This document shows positions 32,252 to 41,009 of a stretch of 64,000 nt of DNA, piece after piece. The stretch is from CAG-488 sp051881315. GTDB lineage: Bacteria; Bacillota; Clostridia; Oscillospirales; Acutalibacteraceae. The translations under genes and the position numbers were made by a program. The notes below the pieces were generated by a model. That model saw only the letters and a list, made by a program, of their open reading frames with translations, made no database searches and was not told where the DNA came from. Location of the stretch: contig JBJEPQ010000036.1 of the NCBI GenBank assembly GCA_051881315.1, positions 25,710 through 89,709 on the forward strand, given 5' to 3'. Each line of letters opens with the position of its first letter. Positions within the stretch are counted from its first letter, which is position 1.

Positions 32252-33844
32252 TTATTCGGAAAAATTTATACTGTCGGCTATCTGCTTGAAAACCGGAGCA
32301 CAGTCCTCTGCGCCCGACGATCCGCCCTGTTTCATTATCACGACAGCATATCTGGGATTGTCGGCAGGAAAAAATCCTCCGAACCAGGTGTTGCAAAGCT
32401 CCACGCCGTTTTTATCAAAAATACCCGTCTGAGCCGTTGCCGTCTTGCCTGCGGCGGAAAAATCCTTCGGTTTGGCAGAGGAGCCGTTGCCGTTTTCGAC
32501 AACCGAGGTGAGCATTTCGGTGAGCCTTCGGCTCGTTTCCTCGCTGAGGGCAACGACCGGATATTTGTTGTCAAACACCTTTTCTTTCCCATCCTTTTCC
32601 CTGACGGATTTAACAATATACGGCTTGAAGTATATGCCCTTGTTTGCAACGGCGCAGAGCATCTGGGCGATCTGTACGGGAGAGGCGGTGAAGCTGCCCT
32701 GACCGAATGAAAAGTTTGCAAGTGCGGCAGGGTTGCCGAGGGCTTCGGCGGTCGGGACAATTCCCGGATCGGATATTATGCCGTCGGCAAGCTCGGTTTT
32801 CTGACCGAAGCCGAGGAGGGCCGCCGTTTCCGTAATTGCTTCTGCGCCGAGCCTTTGTCCTAAATTGATAAAATATGTGTTGCACGAAATTTCAAGCGCC
32901 TTTTTCAGATTGACCTTGCCGTGAGCGGTGTTGCTGCTGCACCCGAAGACAACTCCGCCGATACTGCATGAGCCTTTACATTCACATTCAAAGCCGTCAA
33001 GTCCTCTCTCCAATGCGGCAGCCGCAACGGCAACCTTGAATATCGAACCGACGGCAAAGCTGGAAAAGCATCTGTTCAGAAGAGGAGCGGAGGAGGAAGA
33101 AAGGCTGTCGGAAACCCGGTTTGCGTTGTAGACAGGGCGTGAAGCTGCTGCTCTGACAGCTCCGTCTTCGATATCAATTACTATCGCACAGCCCTCGCTG
33201 ATTTTTCCCTCATCAAGCGCAGCTTCAACGGCGTTCTGAATTTCAAGGTCGATTGTCAGCTCAACGGAGCCGACATTGACGGAATCGGAGGTTATTTCAA
33301 TTTCCGAGCCGGAGATAGTCCTGCCATATGCGTCGGCAGGGACTCTCGCTTTTACCTCGCCGTCGGAAAAAAGTATGCTGTCAAAAGTTTTTTCAATTCC
33401 CGTCACACCGTGACCTGTCTCATCAAGATATCCGAGCAGGTGCTGAGCCGGCTGATAATCCGAATAACGTTTGTATATGGGGATGCATAGTATATCGCTG
33501 TCGGAGGGCAACTCCTGCTTGCCGATATTCAGCATCACCGGCGAGCCGTCGGACATTTTTTCCCGTACCGACTGATATGTGCGGCTGTCGATTATATCGG
33601 ATAATGCCGCCAGAGAATTTACCGAGGGTTTTGCAATCACATAGTTGTCGTAATAATTCTCGGTAATCTTTCTGCCTTTGCAGTCGGTGATGTTTCCCCG
33701 AAGCTTATATAGAACGAAGGAGGAATAGTGGGAGTCCGAAGACACAAGCTCGGTGCCGCCCGAACAGAGCACATACAGCCTGAGACACAGACCGCCGATA
33801 ATCAGACAAAAGGCGGTAAAAACAGCAATGATTCTTTTTTCCAT
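32252..33844 (-). CDS. Class B penicillin-binding protein (transpeptidase)
   Basis: The 530-residue protein has one N-terminal membrane helix (about residues 5-25), a short dimerisation domain and a transpeptidase domain. The three penicillin-binding motifs are SxxK at Ser267-Lys270 (SIFK), SxN at Ser320-Asn322 (SCN) and KTG-like Lys467 (KTAT). It would cross-link peptidoglycan outside the membrane. No PASTA domain is present, so it is closer to the PbpA/SpoVD-core kind than to PBP2x. ATG 33844 follows GGGAGCG. It is a lone minus-strand gene. Confidence 0.93.
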   Translation of the reverse strand: MEKRIIAVFTAFCLIIGGLCLRLYVLCSGGTELVSSDSHYSSFVLYKLRGNITDCKGRKITENYYDNYVIAKPSVNSLAALSDIIDSRTYQSVREKMSDGSPVMLNIGKQELPSDSDILCIPIYKRYSDYQPAQHLLGYLDETGHGVTGIEKTFDSILFSDGEVKARVPADAYGRTISGSEIEITSDSVNVGSVELTIDLEIQNAVEAALDEGKISEGCAIVIDIEDGAVRAAASRPVYNANRVSDSLSSSSAPLLNRCFSSFAVGSIFKVAVAAAALERGLDGFECECKGSCSIGGVVFGCSSNTAHGKVNLKKALEISCNTYFINLGQRLGAEAITETAALLGFGQKTELADGIISDPGIVPTAEALGNPAALANFSFGQGSFTASPVQIAQMLCAVANKGIYFKPYIVKSVREKDGKEKVFDNKYPVVALSEETSRRLTEMLTSVVENGNGSSAKPKDFSAAGKTATAQTGIFDKNGVELCNTWFGGFFPADNPRYAVVIMKQGGSSGAEDCAPVFKQIADSINFSE

Positions 33845-33936
33845 AAAGTAACGCTCCCGATCAGGTTATATATAAAAAGCATTCGCTGTTCGGGCTTTTA
33901 AATACGCTTTTTATAATTTTTCGTCAAAATGCCATA

Positions 33937-33965
33937 TTGATTTTTTTATAATAATATACTATTAT
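33937..33965 (+). promoter_or_regulatory. Candidate promoter of the 34006 gene
   Basis: TTGATT (33937-33942), a 17-base spacer and TATTAT (33960-33965), in AT-rich DNA where chance matches are likely. Confidence 0.45.
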
Positions 33966-34005
33966 ATACTTGTAATTTTATTTTTTGGAAACGGAGGAAA
34001 ATGAA

Positions 34006-35877
34006 TTGAGAAAACTGTCTTCAAAAATAATCGCCGTAATACTTGCAATGTGTATGGTGTTGCCTTTGGTTCCGTCGGTAGTTCTGGCGGGCGATGATGA
34101 CAATACTGTTTATTTCGCACTTGACAAGGTTACGGAGACAAAAGAGCTTGTTACACTAAAGCTCAAAATGACGTCGGGAGAGGCGATGTGCTTTGACATT
34201 AAGGTTGAAGCGGCGGAAGATCTCACCTGCTCGGCAATAGTATTTTCCGATGCAATTAAGACTTTCAATGTTGATAATTCAAACGGAACTATTGCGGCAA
34301 ATCCCGAAACGGCGATGATCTCTTTTGCAAACACCATTGAGTTTGCCGCTCCTGCGGATATTGCATTTTTCACCTTTACAAAGGATCAGATCAAGGGTAT
34401 TACTTCAGACGATTTCACTGTTAGAGTTTCTTCCTGCTATAATGAGGATGAAGAAGGCAACGACGTACAGTCACTTGTTGATGTTGAGAACAATCTTCCC
34501 GAAACACATACCCACACCAAATCCTCTACTGTCGTTGTTTTGAAGGATTCAACCTGTGCTGAAGAGGGCGAGGGAGTTTACTACTGCACAGAGTGCGGCG
34601 GTGTTGCAGAATCCTTTGTTGTTGAAAAGAAAGAGCATACGATTAAGGAAATCAGAGTTGCGCCGACCTGCGAAGAGGACGGTTATTACCGTAAATACTG
34701 TTCGGCATGTGAGGAAACCTTTGAATATGATACTTTTCAAAAGATAGCACACAGCAACGCTGTTCCCCAGCATAAGGACGCAACCTGTACCGAGGACGGA
34801 TATGACAGATTCTACTGTCCCGACTGCGGAGAATACCTTGATGTAACCGTTTATCCCGCAACCAATCATGCAAATAAGGTTCACGAGCATAAGGACGCAA
34901 CCTGTACCGAGGACGGATATGACAGAGATTATTGCCCCGACTGTGAAGAATATCTGAACGTAACCGTTCTTCCTGCAACCAATCATGCAAATAAGGTTCA
35001 CGAGCATAAGGATGAAACCTGTACCGAGGACGGTTATGACAGAGACTATTGTCCCGACTGCGGAGAGTATCTGAACGTAATCATCATCAAACATGAAGGT
35101 CATAAAACCGTGACCGAGCATAAGGACGCAACCTGTACCGAGGACGGTTATCATAAGGAATACTGCTCAAAATGCGGTGAGGTGTTCAAGGAGGAAACCT
35201 ATACCAAGACAGGCCATCAGCACACCTCGAAGGTGATTACCGACGCAACCTGTACCGAGGACGGAAGCATTAAGGAAGTCTGTGACGATTGCGGAACAGT
35301 TATCAAGATCACCGTTCTTCCTGCCGAGAAACACAAGCTTGTAAATGATATTAAAAATGCAACCTGTACTGAGGACGGTTACATTGATATTAAATGTGCA
35401 AAGTGCGGTTATGTTGAAAGTCATACGGTTATCAAACACTCCAATCATTCATGGACTGATTGGCAGGTTGTGAAAGAAGCTACTTACAGCACCGTCGGTT
35501 TAGAAAGACAGGTTTGCCGAAACTGCGGAGAGAGCCATGAGCGCGAAATCCCGATGATTGTTGTTCCTGTTCAGAAAATAGTAATCACGCCGAATGAAGA
35601 TTTCACAATGAATGTTAAGAAGAAGGATAAGATTCAGGCGGATGTTTATCCCGAGGAAGCCGCTTATTCCGCCGAAATCATCTTTGAGTCGTCTGATCCG
35701 AGCATCGTCTCCATTGACGAGGAAGGAAACATCACGGCAAAACGTGTCGGAACGGCAACGATCACCGCAAAGACCGCTGACGGAAGGATATCTGATTCGA
35801 TAAATATAACCGTAAACTATTCGACAATTCAATGGATTATCGTTTATCTTCTCTTTGGTTGGATTTGGTATCTTTAA
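34006..35877 (+). CDS. Exported protein: cohesin-like domain, nine Cys/His repeats, Ig-like domain, hydrophobic tail
   Basis: The 623-residue protein has a Sec signal (to about residue 29) and a beta-sandwich of about 130 residues with the feel of a cohesin domain. Nine tandem repeats of about 39 residues follow, most with the core ATCTEDGYD, then CxxC and a closing His; the ninth has lost part of the core. A Big_2-type bacterial Ig domain and a hydrophobic C-terminus (IQWIIVYLLFGWIWYL) complete it. Each repeat offers Cys3-His and might bind zinc. The start is TTG 34006, eight bases behind GGAGG; the ATG in between is out of frame and stops after two codons. No sortase motif is seen. Function unknown. 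Confidence 0.75.
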   Translation: MRKLSSKIIAVILAMCMVLPLVPSVVLAGDDDNTVYFALDKVTETKELVTLKLKMTSGEAMCFDIKVEAAEDLTCSAIVFSDAIKTFNVDNSNGTIAANPETAMISFANTIEFAAPADIAFFTFTKDQIKGITSDDFTVRVSSCYNEDEEGNDVQSLVDVENNLPETHTHTKSSTVVVLKDSTCAEEGEGVYYCTECGGVAESFVVEKKEHTIKEIRVAPTCEEDGYYRKYCSACEETFEYDTFQKIAHSNAVPQHKDATCTEDGYDRFYCPDCGEYLDVTVYPATNHANKVHEHKDATCTEDGYDRDYCPDCEEYLNVTVLPATNHANKVHEHKDETCTEDGYDRDYCPDCGEYLNVIIIKHEGHKTVTEHKDATCTEDGYHKEYCSKCGEVFKEETYTKTGHQHTSKVITDATCTEDGSIKEVCDDCGTVIKITVLPAEKHKLVNDIKNATCTEDGYIDIKCAKCGYVESHTVIKHSNHSWTDWQVVKEATYSTVGLERQVCRNCGESHEREIPMIVVPVQKIVITPNEDFTMNVKKKDKIQADVYPEEAAYSAEIIFESSDPSIVSIDEEGNITAKRVGTATITAKTADGRISDSINITVNYSTIQWIIVYLLFGWIWYL

Positions 35878-35895
35878 TACCGTAATAATTTGAAT

Positions 35896-35930
35896 AAAGG
35901 GAGCAGCTAATTATTTGCTGCTCCTTTTGT
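35896..35930 (+). terminator. Terminator after the 34006 gene
   Basis: GGAGCAGC (35900-35907) pairs with GCTGCTCC (35917-35924), followed by TTTT. Confidence 0.82.
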
Positions 35931-35965
35931 AGTGTTAATACATATTAAAAGAACGGAGTTTTCAT

Positions 35966-37678
35966 ATGAAAAAGATTATTTCTGTATTGATGTCTTTGTT
36001 GCTCACACTTTCGGCTTTTTCTGCGCTTGTCTATGCCACCGACAAGGACGAGCTCAAGGTTGCCGTGGCGTCCGATCTTCATTACTGCGCCCCGGAGTCT
36101 GAGCTTGAGAAGACAAACGACGATCCGATTGTCTGGTACGCTAACAGACGCTGTGCCATGGAGAATGAAAGCGGATTTATTATTGATGAATTTCTCAATC
36201 AGTGCGCCGAAAGTGATGACGTTGATTATGTGCTTATTCCGGGCGACCTTGCGGACAACGGACGCAGACTTCCCGAGGATCACTATGCGATGGCAGAGAA
36301 GCTTCGTAAATTTGAGGAAAGCTCCGGCAAGGAGGTTTATGTAATTAACGGCAACCACGACGCCGCCGAGGATTCAAACACAACTCTTGCTCTTTTTAAA
36401 GAGATTTATGCCGATTTCGGATATGACCACGCTCTCACAACGAGGGAGGACGACTGCTCATATACCGCCGATCTCGGAGACAAATACAGACTTATTGCCC
36501 TTGATTCCAACCACCCCACCAAGTCAACCGAGGACGGAATGACAAAGGAAAAAATGTCATGGGTAAAGGAGCAGGCCGAGCTTGCAAAGCAGGACGGAAG
36601 ATACCCCATTGTTATGATGCACCATAATCTTCTCGACCATCTTCCGGTTCAGAGACTTCTCAGCAGAAACTTTATCGTGAAGTTCCATTTCACAACGGCT
36701 GAGCTTTTTGCCGACTGGGGCATAAAGATGGTGTTTACAGGTCACGAGCATTGCTCCGACGCAACTGTCTATACAAGCGCACTCGGCAATAAGATATATG
36801 ATTTCACAACTACTTCTTTGACTATGTATCCGCTTGAGTACAGAGTTCTGAGCTTCACCGATGATGAGATCAGATATGAGTCCAGATCGGTTGATAAGAT
36901 CGACTGTGACGCACTCAGAGCCTCCGTTGACGGTTACACGGACGAGATGATTGCTGCGATGAAGGCGGATTTGACTGCCTATTCCAAGGCATTTTTGAAG
37001 GCAGGCGTGCAGTACCGCCTTGAACGCTCTCTCTCTGCCGAAAAGATGGGTATTGACGAAGATGCAATTTATTATGAAACGGTGATGTATGCGGTTAATA
37101 AGCTCAGATCGCTTTTGAGTATGCCTCTCTGCGGCGAAAACAGCTTGCAGGAAATTGCCGCAGAATACGGAATTGAAATTCCCGATTCGGAATATAAGAG
37201 CGGATGGGATCTTGCAACGGATCTTGTCGCATGGCATTATTCCGGCGGAGAGCATTTCGACCTTAACAGCGTTGAGGTGATAACCTTGCTCAGAGCTGTC
37301 GCCGCAATCCTCAGAAACGATCTTGCAGGAGTTGCCGATGATGTGCTTCTCAAGGCGGCAAACAGCTTCCTTGCGGAGCTCGGTTACGGACCGATCGCTG
37401 ACAGCCTTATCAAATACTGTATTGCAAAATACGGCGTTTATTCAAAGGCAGAGCTGTTCCTTGTGGCTATCGCATCGCCGATTCTTTACAAGTTTGCCTA
37501 CGATAACGACGGGGTTGACGATAACAACGGTGTGATCGAGGGATACGGCGTCTCCGACGTCAAAACCAACCTCGGCAATATCGCCGATAATATCCGCAGT
37601 CTGACCGAAAAGGCTGTATTCTACATTCAGACGGTTGTTACACTTCTTCTCAGAGCTACGGGAAATTTTTTGGCATAA
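35966..37678 (+). CDS. Secreted calcineurin-like metallophosphoesterase
   Basis: The 570-residue protein has a signal peptide (to about residue 25) and then all five metal-binding blocks of the calcineurin-like fold: ASDLHY, PGDLADN, NGNHDAA, MMHHN and TGHEH. This fixes a two-metal phosphoesterase acting outside the cell, perhaps on nucleotides or phosphodiesters. The C-terminal 200 residues are helical with no named domain and end in a hydrophobic tail (VFYIQTVVTLLLRATGNFL). ATG 35966 follows CGGAG. A small membrane protein gene is 12 bases downstream. Confidence 0.88.
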   Translation: MKKIISVLMSLLLTLSAFSALVYATDKDELKVAVASDLHYCAPESELEKTNDDPIVWYANRRCAMENESGFIIDEFLNQCAESDDVDYVLIPGDLADNGRRLPEDHYAMAEKLRKFEESSGKEVYVINGNHDAAEDSNTTLALFKEIYADFGYDHALTTREDDCSYTADLGDKYRLIALDSNHPTKSTEDGMTKEKMSWVKEQAELAKQDGRYPIVMMHHNLLDHLPVQRLLSRNFIVKFHFTTAELFADWGIKMVFTGHEHCSDATVYTSALGNKIYDFTTTSLTMYPLEYRVLSFTDDEIRYESRSVDKIDCDALRASVDGYTDEMIAAMKADLTAYSKAFLKAGVQYRLERSLSAEKMGIDEDAIYYETVMYAVNKLRSLLSMPLCGENSLQEIAAEYGIEIPDSEYKSGWDLATDLVAWHYSGGEHFDLNSVEVITLLRAVAAILRNDLAGVADDVLLKAANSFLAELGYGPIADSLIKYCIAKYGVYSKAELFLVAIASPILYKFAYDNDGVDDNNGVIEGYGVSDVKTNLGNIADNIRSLTEKAVFYIQTVVTLLLRATGNFLA

Positions 37679-37690
37679 GGTGTGTTTTAA

Positions 37691-38110
37691 ATGAATAAAG
37701 ACCCCAATGAAAAGAAAAAAACGTCAAACAAATATGTAAGTATATATATGCCGATAGGAATGTGTCTCGGTTTGAGCATCGGAATGTGTTTGGGCAGATT
37801 TGTATATGACAATACGAGCCTCGGAATGTGTCTGGGTATCGCAATAGGAATGATGCTCGGAATGGCATACGGAGCATCACTTGACAAGAAAGCCTTGACC
37901 GTTACGGAGATTATCGAGGACGATTTCGGCTGTGAGGGTATTCCCGAAGATGCTCAGGCAATGGTGACGGTTGTTGTTACCGATTGCGAGGGCAGGGAAC
38001 AGCGCATCAGAATGTCGGACAGCCTTGCATATGAGCGGAAAATCGAGACAGGGGACACGGTTATGCTTGCCAAGGACGGAACGCTCAAACAAATGGAGAG
38101 AAAAAAGTAG
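37691..38110 (+). CDS. Small Gly/Met-rich membrane protein
   Basis: This 139-residue protein has two hydrophobic hairpin segments built on repeated GMCLG / IGM motifs (about residues 20-62). These suggest closely packed glycine-zipper helices. A soluble domain of about 75 residues follows. The motif IGMCLG recurs at a nearly regular spacing. It is probably co-transcribed with the metallophosphoesterase (AAGGTG upstream of ATG 37691). I do not recognise a function. Confidence 0.7.
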   Translation: MNKDPNEKKKTSNKYVSIYMPIGMCLGLSIGMCLGRFVYDNTSLGMCLGIAIGMMLGMAYGASLDKKALTVTEIIEDDFGCEGIPEDAQAMVTVVVTDCEGREQRIRMSDSLAYERKIETGDTVMLAKDGTLKQMERKK

Positions 38111-38123
38111 AACAATATAAATT

Positions 38124-38156
38124 GGGGTTGTCGCATTAAGCGACAACCCCTTTTTA
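38124..38156 (+). terminator. Terminator between convergent units
   Basis: GGGGTTGTCGC (38124-38134) pairs perfectly with GCGACAACCCC (38140-38150), followed by TTTTT. It may also serve the minus-strand operon ending at 38165. Confidence 0.85.
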
Positions 38157-38164
38157 ATGTTAAA

Positions 38165-39001
38165 TTAAAGCTCGGAGATGTTTATTTGTGAGATCACCTT
38201 TTCAATATATTTGCCGAAACGCTCCGATATTTTTGCGGCGGCTATTCCGACCTCCTCGTCGGAGAGCTTTTGATCGAGTACGCCTGCCGCCATATTTGTC
38301 ATAACGGAAAAGGCGAGCAGAGGCATTGAGCAGTGAGCAGCCGTCAGAGCCTCTGTAACCGTGGACATACCGACAGCGTCTGCGCCGAGTATTCTTGCCG
38401 CCCTGATTTCGGCAGGGGTTTCAAACTGAGGGCCTGTGAAGAACATATAAACACCCTCGCGGAAGGTTAAACCGCTGTCCTCGGCACAGTTCAGAGCAAG
38501 CTCACGCAGCTTTTTTGTATACATATCGGTCACATCAAAAAATCTCGGACCGAAGAAATCAATGTTCTTTCCTCTGAGCGGACTTGCCCCGTTGAGCTTG
38601 ATATGGTCGCTGACGATCATAATGTCGCCGACCTTGTAATCCGTGTTTACAGCTCCTGCGGCATTGGTCAGGATCGTCGCTTTAACTCCGAGGAGCTTGA
38701 AAAGCCTGATAGGGATAACAAGCTGTTCGTAGTCGTAGCCCTCATAAAAATGGAAGCGTCCCGACATACAGATGATTTTTTTACCGCCTGCTTTGCCGTA
38801 TATCAGCTTGCCTGCGTGTGACTGGACGGTCGAAACGAGAAAATTCGGAATGTCCTCATATCTGATCTCGATCGGGTTTTCTATCCTTGACGCAAAGTCG
38901 CCGAGTCCCGAACCGAGAATGATAGCAATTTCCGGCTCATCATTTATTACAGAGCGGACATAATCGGCGCTTTTTTTGAAATAATCTAAATCGTAATCCA
39001 T
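38165..39001 (-). CDS. punA: Purine nucleoside phosphorylase
   Basis: This 278-residue cytoplasmic enzyme splits purine nucleosides with phosphate into base and ribose-1-phosphate. It shows the trimeric class I signatures LGSGLGDFA (phosphate loop), GRFHFYEGY with the catalytic His, TNAAGAVN, GPQFETPAEIRA and VMTNMAAG with the purine-contacting Asn. Length is normal. It lies 14 bases behind the anti-sigma gene, an unusual partner, so it appears to share the ECF sigma operon. Confidence 0.94.
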   Translation of the reverse strand: MDYDLDYFKKSADYVRSVINDEPEIAIILGSGLGDFASRIENPIEIRYEDIPNFLVSTVQSHAGKLIYGKAGGKKIICMSGRFHFYEGYDYEQLVIPIRLFKLLGVKATILTNAAGAVNTDYKVGDIMIVSDHIKLNGASPLRGKNIDFFGPRFFDVTDMYTKKLRELALNCAEDSGLTFREGVYMFFTGPQFETPAEIRAARILGADAVGMSTVTEALTAAHCSMPLLAFSVMTNMAAGVLDQKLSDEEVGIAAAKISERFGKYIEKVISQINISEL

Positions 39002-39015
39002 ATTGACACCCCGTT

Positions 39016-39807
39016 TTATTCTTCGGATTTTTTGTTGTTTTTGCCGTGCTGACCTTTTCCGCTGTGAATGCCCTTGTGTTCGGATTCGGTGCAGTCGGAG
39101 CTTTGCTGTCCGCCGTTTCCGAAAAACTGCGGCTCAGTTCCGCTGTCAGATGAAAGACGGCTGATAAGATCCCTGATCTCTCTCATCGTCATATTTTTGA
39201 CATCGTCGGCTGTAATGCTCCCGTCAAGCGAGTGAAGCTCAAGATAAGCCTTGTATTTTCCGCAGGAAAGTCCCAGCTCGTGCGCTCCCTCGACCTCCTG
39301 AGTGTTTGCAAAGTAGCAATAGGTGTTCTTTTCATTCTTTGTGCAGGTCTCAACCTCGGAGAGGATTTTTTCGGACTTTTCTTCGTTGTTGCCGATAACT
39401 CCGATAGTGAGGATCTCGTCCTTGGAAAGGAGAGCTTCGATGGTGTCATTCTCCATAACCTGTTCGACAGCTTCGGTGTATTTCAAATTCTTTATGTCAA
39501 GCTGTGCTTTAAGCTCGGCACCGTCGTCGTTGTAGCTTTTGACGGAAACAACTCTGTCAAATCTGTTGATTCCCAATTCGATCGAGGGGTTGATGTCGAT
39601 GCTGATATTTGCAGTCGGAGTAAGATAAACAAAACTGCCGACGATAAGGAACACAAGGCAGGCGAGGGCAGGAACAAGATAACGGTATGCCTTGGTCTTC
39701 GGCTTTTCCTGCGCCTGAGCGTTGCGGCGAATATATTCCATTGTGCTCTGCTTCAATTCATCTTCCGCATGAATTTGATCAAAAGCTTTTTTCAGTTTAT
39801 CGTTCAT
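39016..39807 (-). CDS. Membrane anti-sigma factor with RsgI-like extracytoplasmic domain
   Basis: The 263-residue protein has a cytoplasmic head of about 42 residues, one membrane helix (about 43-63) and an external domain beginning NISIDINPSIELGINRFDRV, the RsgI periplasmic signature. The tail is rich in Ser, Gly, His and Lys. RsgI proteins are reported to undergo autoproteolysis between Asn and Pro in this INPS motif, followed by intramembrane cleavage. ATG 39807 has AGAAGGTG upstream and overlaps the sigma-gene stop by 11 bases. The partner here is an ECF sigma factor rather than SigI. Confidence 0.82.
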   Translation of the reverse strand: MNDKLKKAFDQIHAEDELKQSTMEYIRRNAQAQEKPKTKAYRYLVPALACLVFLIVGSFVYLTPTANISIDINPSIELGINRFDRVVSVKSYNDDGAELKAQLDIKNLKYTEAVEQVMENDTIEALLSKDEILTIGVIGNNEEKSEKILSEVETCTKNEKNTYCYFANTQEVEGAHELGLSCGKYKAYLELHSLDGSITADDVKNMTMREIRDLISRLSSDSGTEPQFFGNGGQQSSDCTESEHKGIHSGKGQHGKNNKKSEE

Positions 39808-40282
39808 ATCCGTCACCTTCTAACTTTTCTCTGAGCAGGTTCTTTGATCGGGTAAGGAGGGTATATACCGTGTTGACATTCTTACCGAGTATACCGCCGA
39901 TCTCCGCCGCCGTATATCCCTCGTAAAAGTGAAGATATACAACATCGCGGTATTTCTGCGGCAGAGCAAGCACGGCTTCCAGCACCTCTCTGTTGTCCTG
40001 CGGCATCTCGGCAGGCTGTTCAATCAGCTCGTCCAGAGATGTCGTTTTTCGGTGAAAAAAACTCTTGAGCAAATCCTTGCAGGCGTTGAGCGTTACTCTG
40101 ATTATCCAGGATTTTTTATGCTCATCGCTTTCAAAAGTTATGTCGCAGAGGGCATATTTCAAGAACACATTCTGAAATATATCCTCTGCATCCGCATAGT
40201 TTTTAAGGTGAATGATACAAATGCGGCGAACCGTATCGGCATATTTTTCTATTGTCCGGTTGATGTCCTGCTCGCTCCGCAT
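39797..40282 (-). CDS. ECF-type sigma-70 factor
   Basis: This 161-residue sigma factor has region 2 (ADTVRRICIIHLKNYADAED followed by IFQNVFLKYAL) and region 4 (LPQKYRDVVYLHFYEGYTAAEI, then TVYTLLTRSKNLLREKL) with little between, the minimal layout of extracytoplasmic-function sigma factors. It would direct RNA polymerase to stress or surface genes when released by the anti-sigma factor encoded directly downstream. It follows the calcium-loop protein gene by 36 bases. Confidence 0.93.
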   Translation of the reverse strand: MRSEQDINRTIEKYADTVRRICIIHLKNYADAEDIFQNVFLKYALCDITFESDEHKKSWIIRVTLNACKDLLKSFFHRKTTSLDELIEQPAEMPQDNREVLEAVLALPQKYRDVVYLHFYEGYTAAEIGGILGKNVNTVYTLLTRSKNLLREKLEGDGYER

Positions 40283-40318
40283 TTGTATTCACCTGCCTTT
40301 AATTGTTAATTTTGTTGC

Positions 40319-40915
40319 TTATTTTGAGCAATAGCCCTTGCCGCAGCCTCTGCCTGTGCCTCTGTTGTCGCAGATACCGTCGTTGTCCTCGTCAACGAAG
40401 TTTCCGTTGCCCTGACCTGCGTTCTGACCTTTGCCCGTACCTCTGTTGTCGCAGATGCCGTCGTTGTCCTCGTCAACGAAGTTTCCGTTGCCCTGACCTG
40501 CGTTCTGACCTCTGCCCGTACCTCTGTTGTCGCAGATGCCGTCGTTGTCCTCGTCAACGAAGTTGCCGTTGCCCTGACCTGCGTTCTGACCTTTGCCTGT
40601 ACCTCTGTTGTCGCAGATGCCGTCATTGTCCTCGTCAACGAAGTTTCCGTTGCCCTGACCTGAATTCTGACCTCTGCCGGTGCCTCTGTTGTCGCAGATA
40701 CCGTCGTTGTTTTCGTCAACAAAATTTGCGGTCGGGCAGTTTTCGCTGTTTACGCAGGTAGCTGTCACCCTGTTGTCACAAACTCCGTCACCGTCAGCGT
40801 CGGTGTAATTCCTACCGTTCCTTGAGCCTGCGGCGAAAACGCTTGTTGCTCCGATTGATAATACCGTAACCGCCGAAAGAACGATTCCCAATGTCTTTTT
40901 CATTTCCTTTTTCAT
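40319..40915 (-). CDS. Secreted protein of near-identical calcium-loop repeats
   Basis: The 198-residue protein has a signal peptide (to Ala29). A first loop at residues 38-48 and five 27-residue repeats follow, starting at Asn64, 91, 118, 145 and 172. Each repeat contains DEDNDGICDN, a DxDxDG loop like those of EF-hand and thrombospondin type 3 repeats, then a Gly/Gln/Asn linker. Arg and Lys alternate in the linker (GRGQ, GKGQ), which suggests expansion by doubling of a two-unit block. Each loop has one Cys. It heads the sigma operon (AAGGAGG upstream) and may be its main output or signal. No catalytic domain. Confidence 0.85.
   Translation of the reverse strand: MKKEMKKTLGIVLSAVTVLSIGATSVFAAGSRNGRNYTDADGDGVCDNRVTATCVNSENCPTANFVDENNDGICDNRGTGRGQNSGQGNGNFVDEDNDGICDNRGTGKGQNAGQGNGNFVDEDNDGICDNRGTGRGQNAGQGNGNFVDEDNDGICDNRGTGKGQNAGQGNGNFVDEDNDGICDNRGTGRGCGKGYCSK
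40346..40726 (-). repeat. 81-bp coding tandem repeat, five copies
   Basis: Five in-frame 81-base units encode the 27-residue calcium-loop repeats. The three central copies differ at only a few bases, which points to recent expansion or homogenisation. Confidence 0.8.
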
Positions 40916-41009
40916 AAGATAACCTCCTTGAATTTAGCGTCGGTTATTTCCGACTTCACCTATAATACGATCGTCAAGGAGAAATCCATTCATTTTTTCA
41001 GAAAATTTT

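Noticed and set aside
33845..33936. Minus-strand promoter for the penicillin-binding protein gene (TTGACG)
   Set aside because: The matching -10 region (TATTTA) is poor and the area is AT-rich, so it was not listed.
34549..35154. Minus-strand hydrophobic open frame
   Set aside because: It is the complement of the Cys/His repeats in the 34006 gene; its hydrophobicity comes from the repeated codons.
40346..40726. Regular direct repeats that could suggest a CRISPR array
   Set aside because: The period is 81 bases with no separate spacer; it is a multiple of three, and the units encode one protein repeat.
40303..40761. Open frame on the + strand with Cys/Arg-rich repeats
   Set aside because: It is the antisense shadow of the calcium-loop repeat gene, whose minus frame has a signal peptide, ribosome site and recognisable DxDxDG loops.
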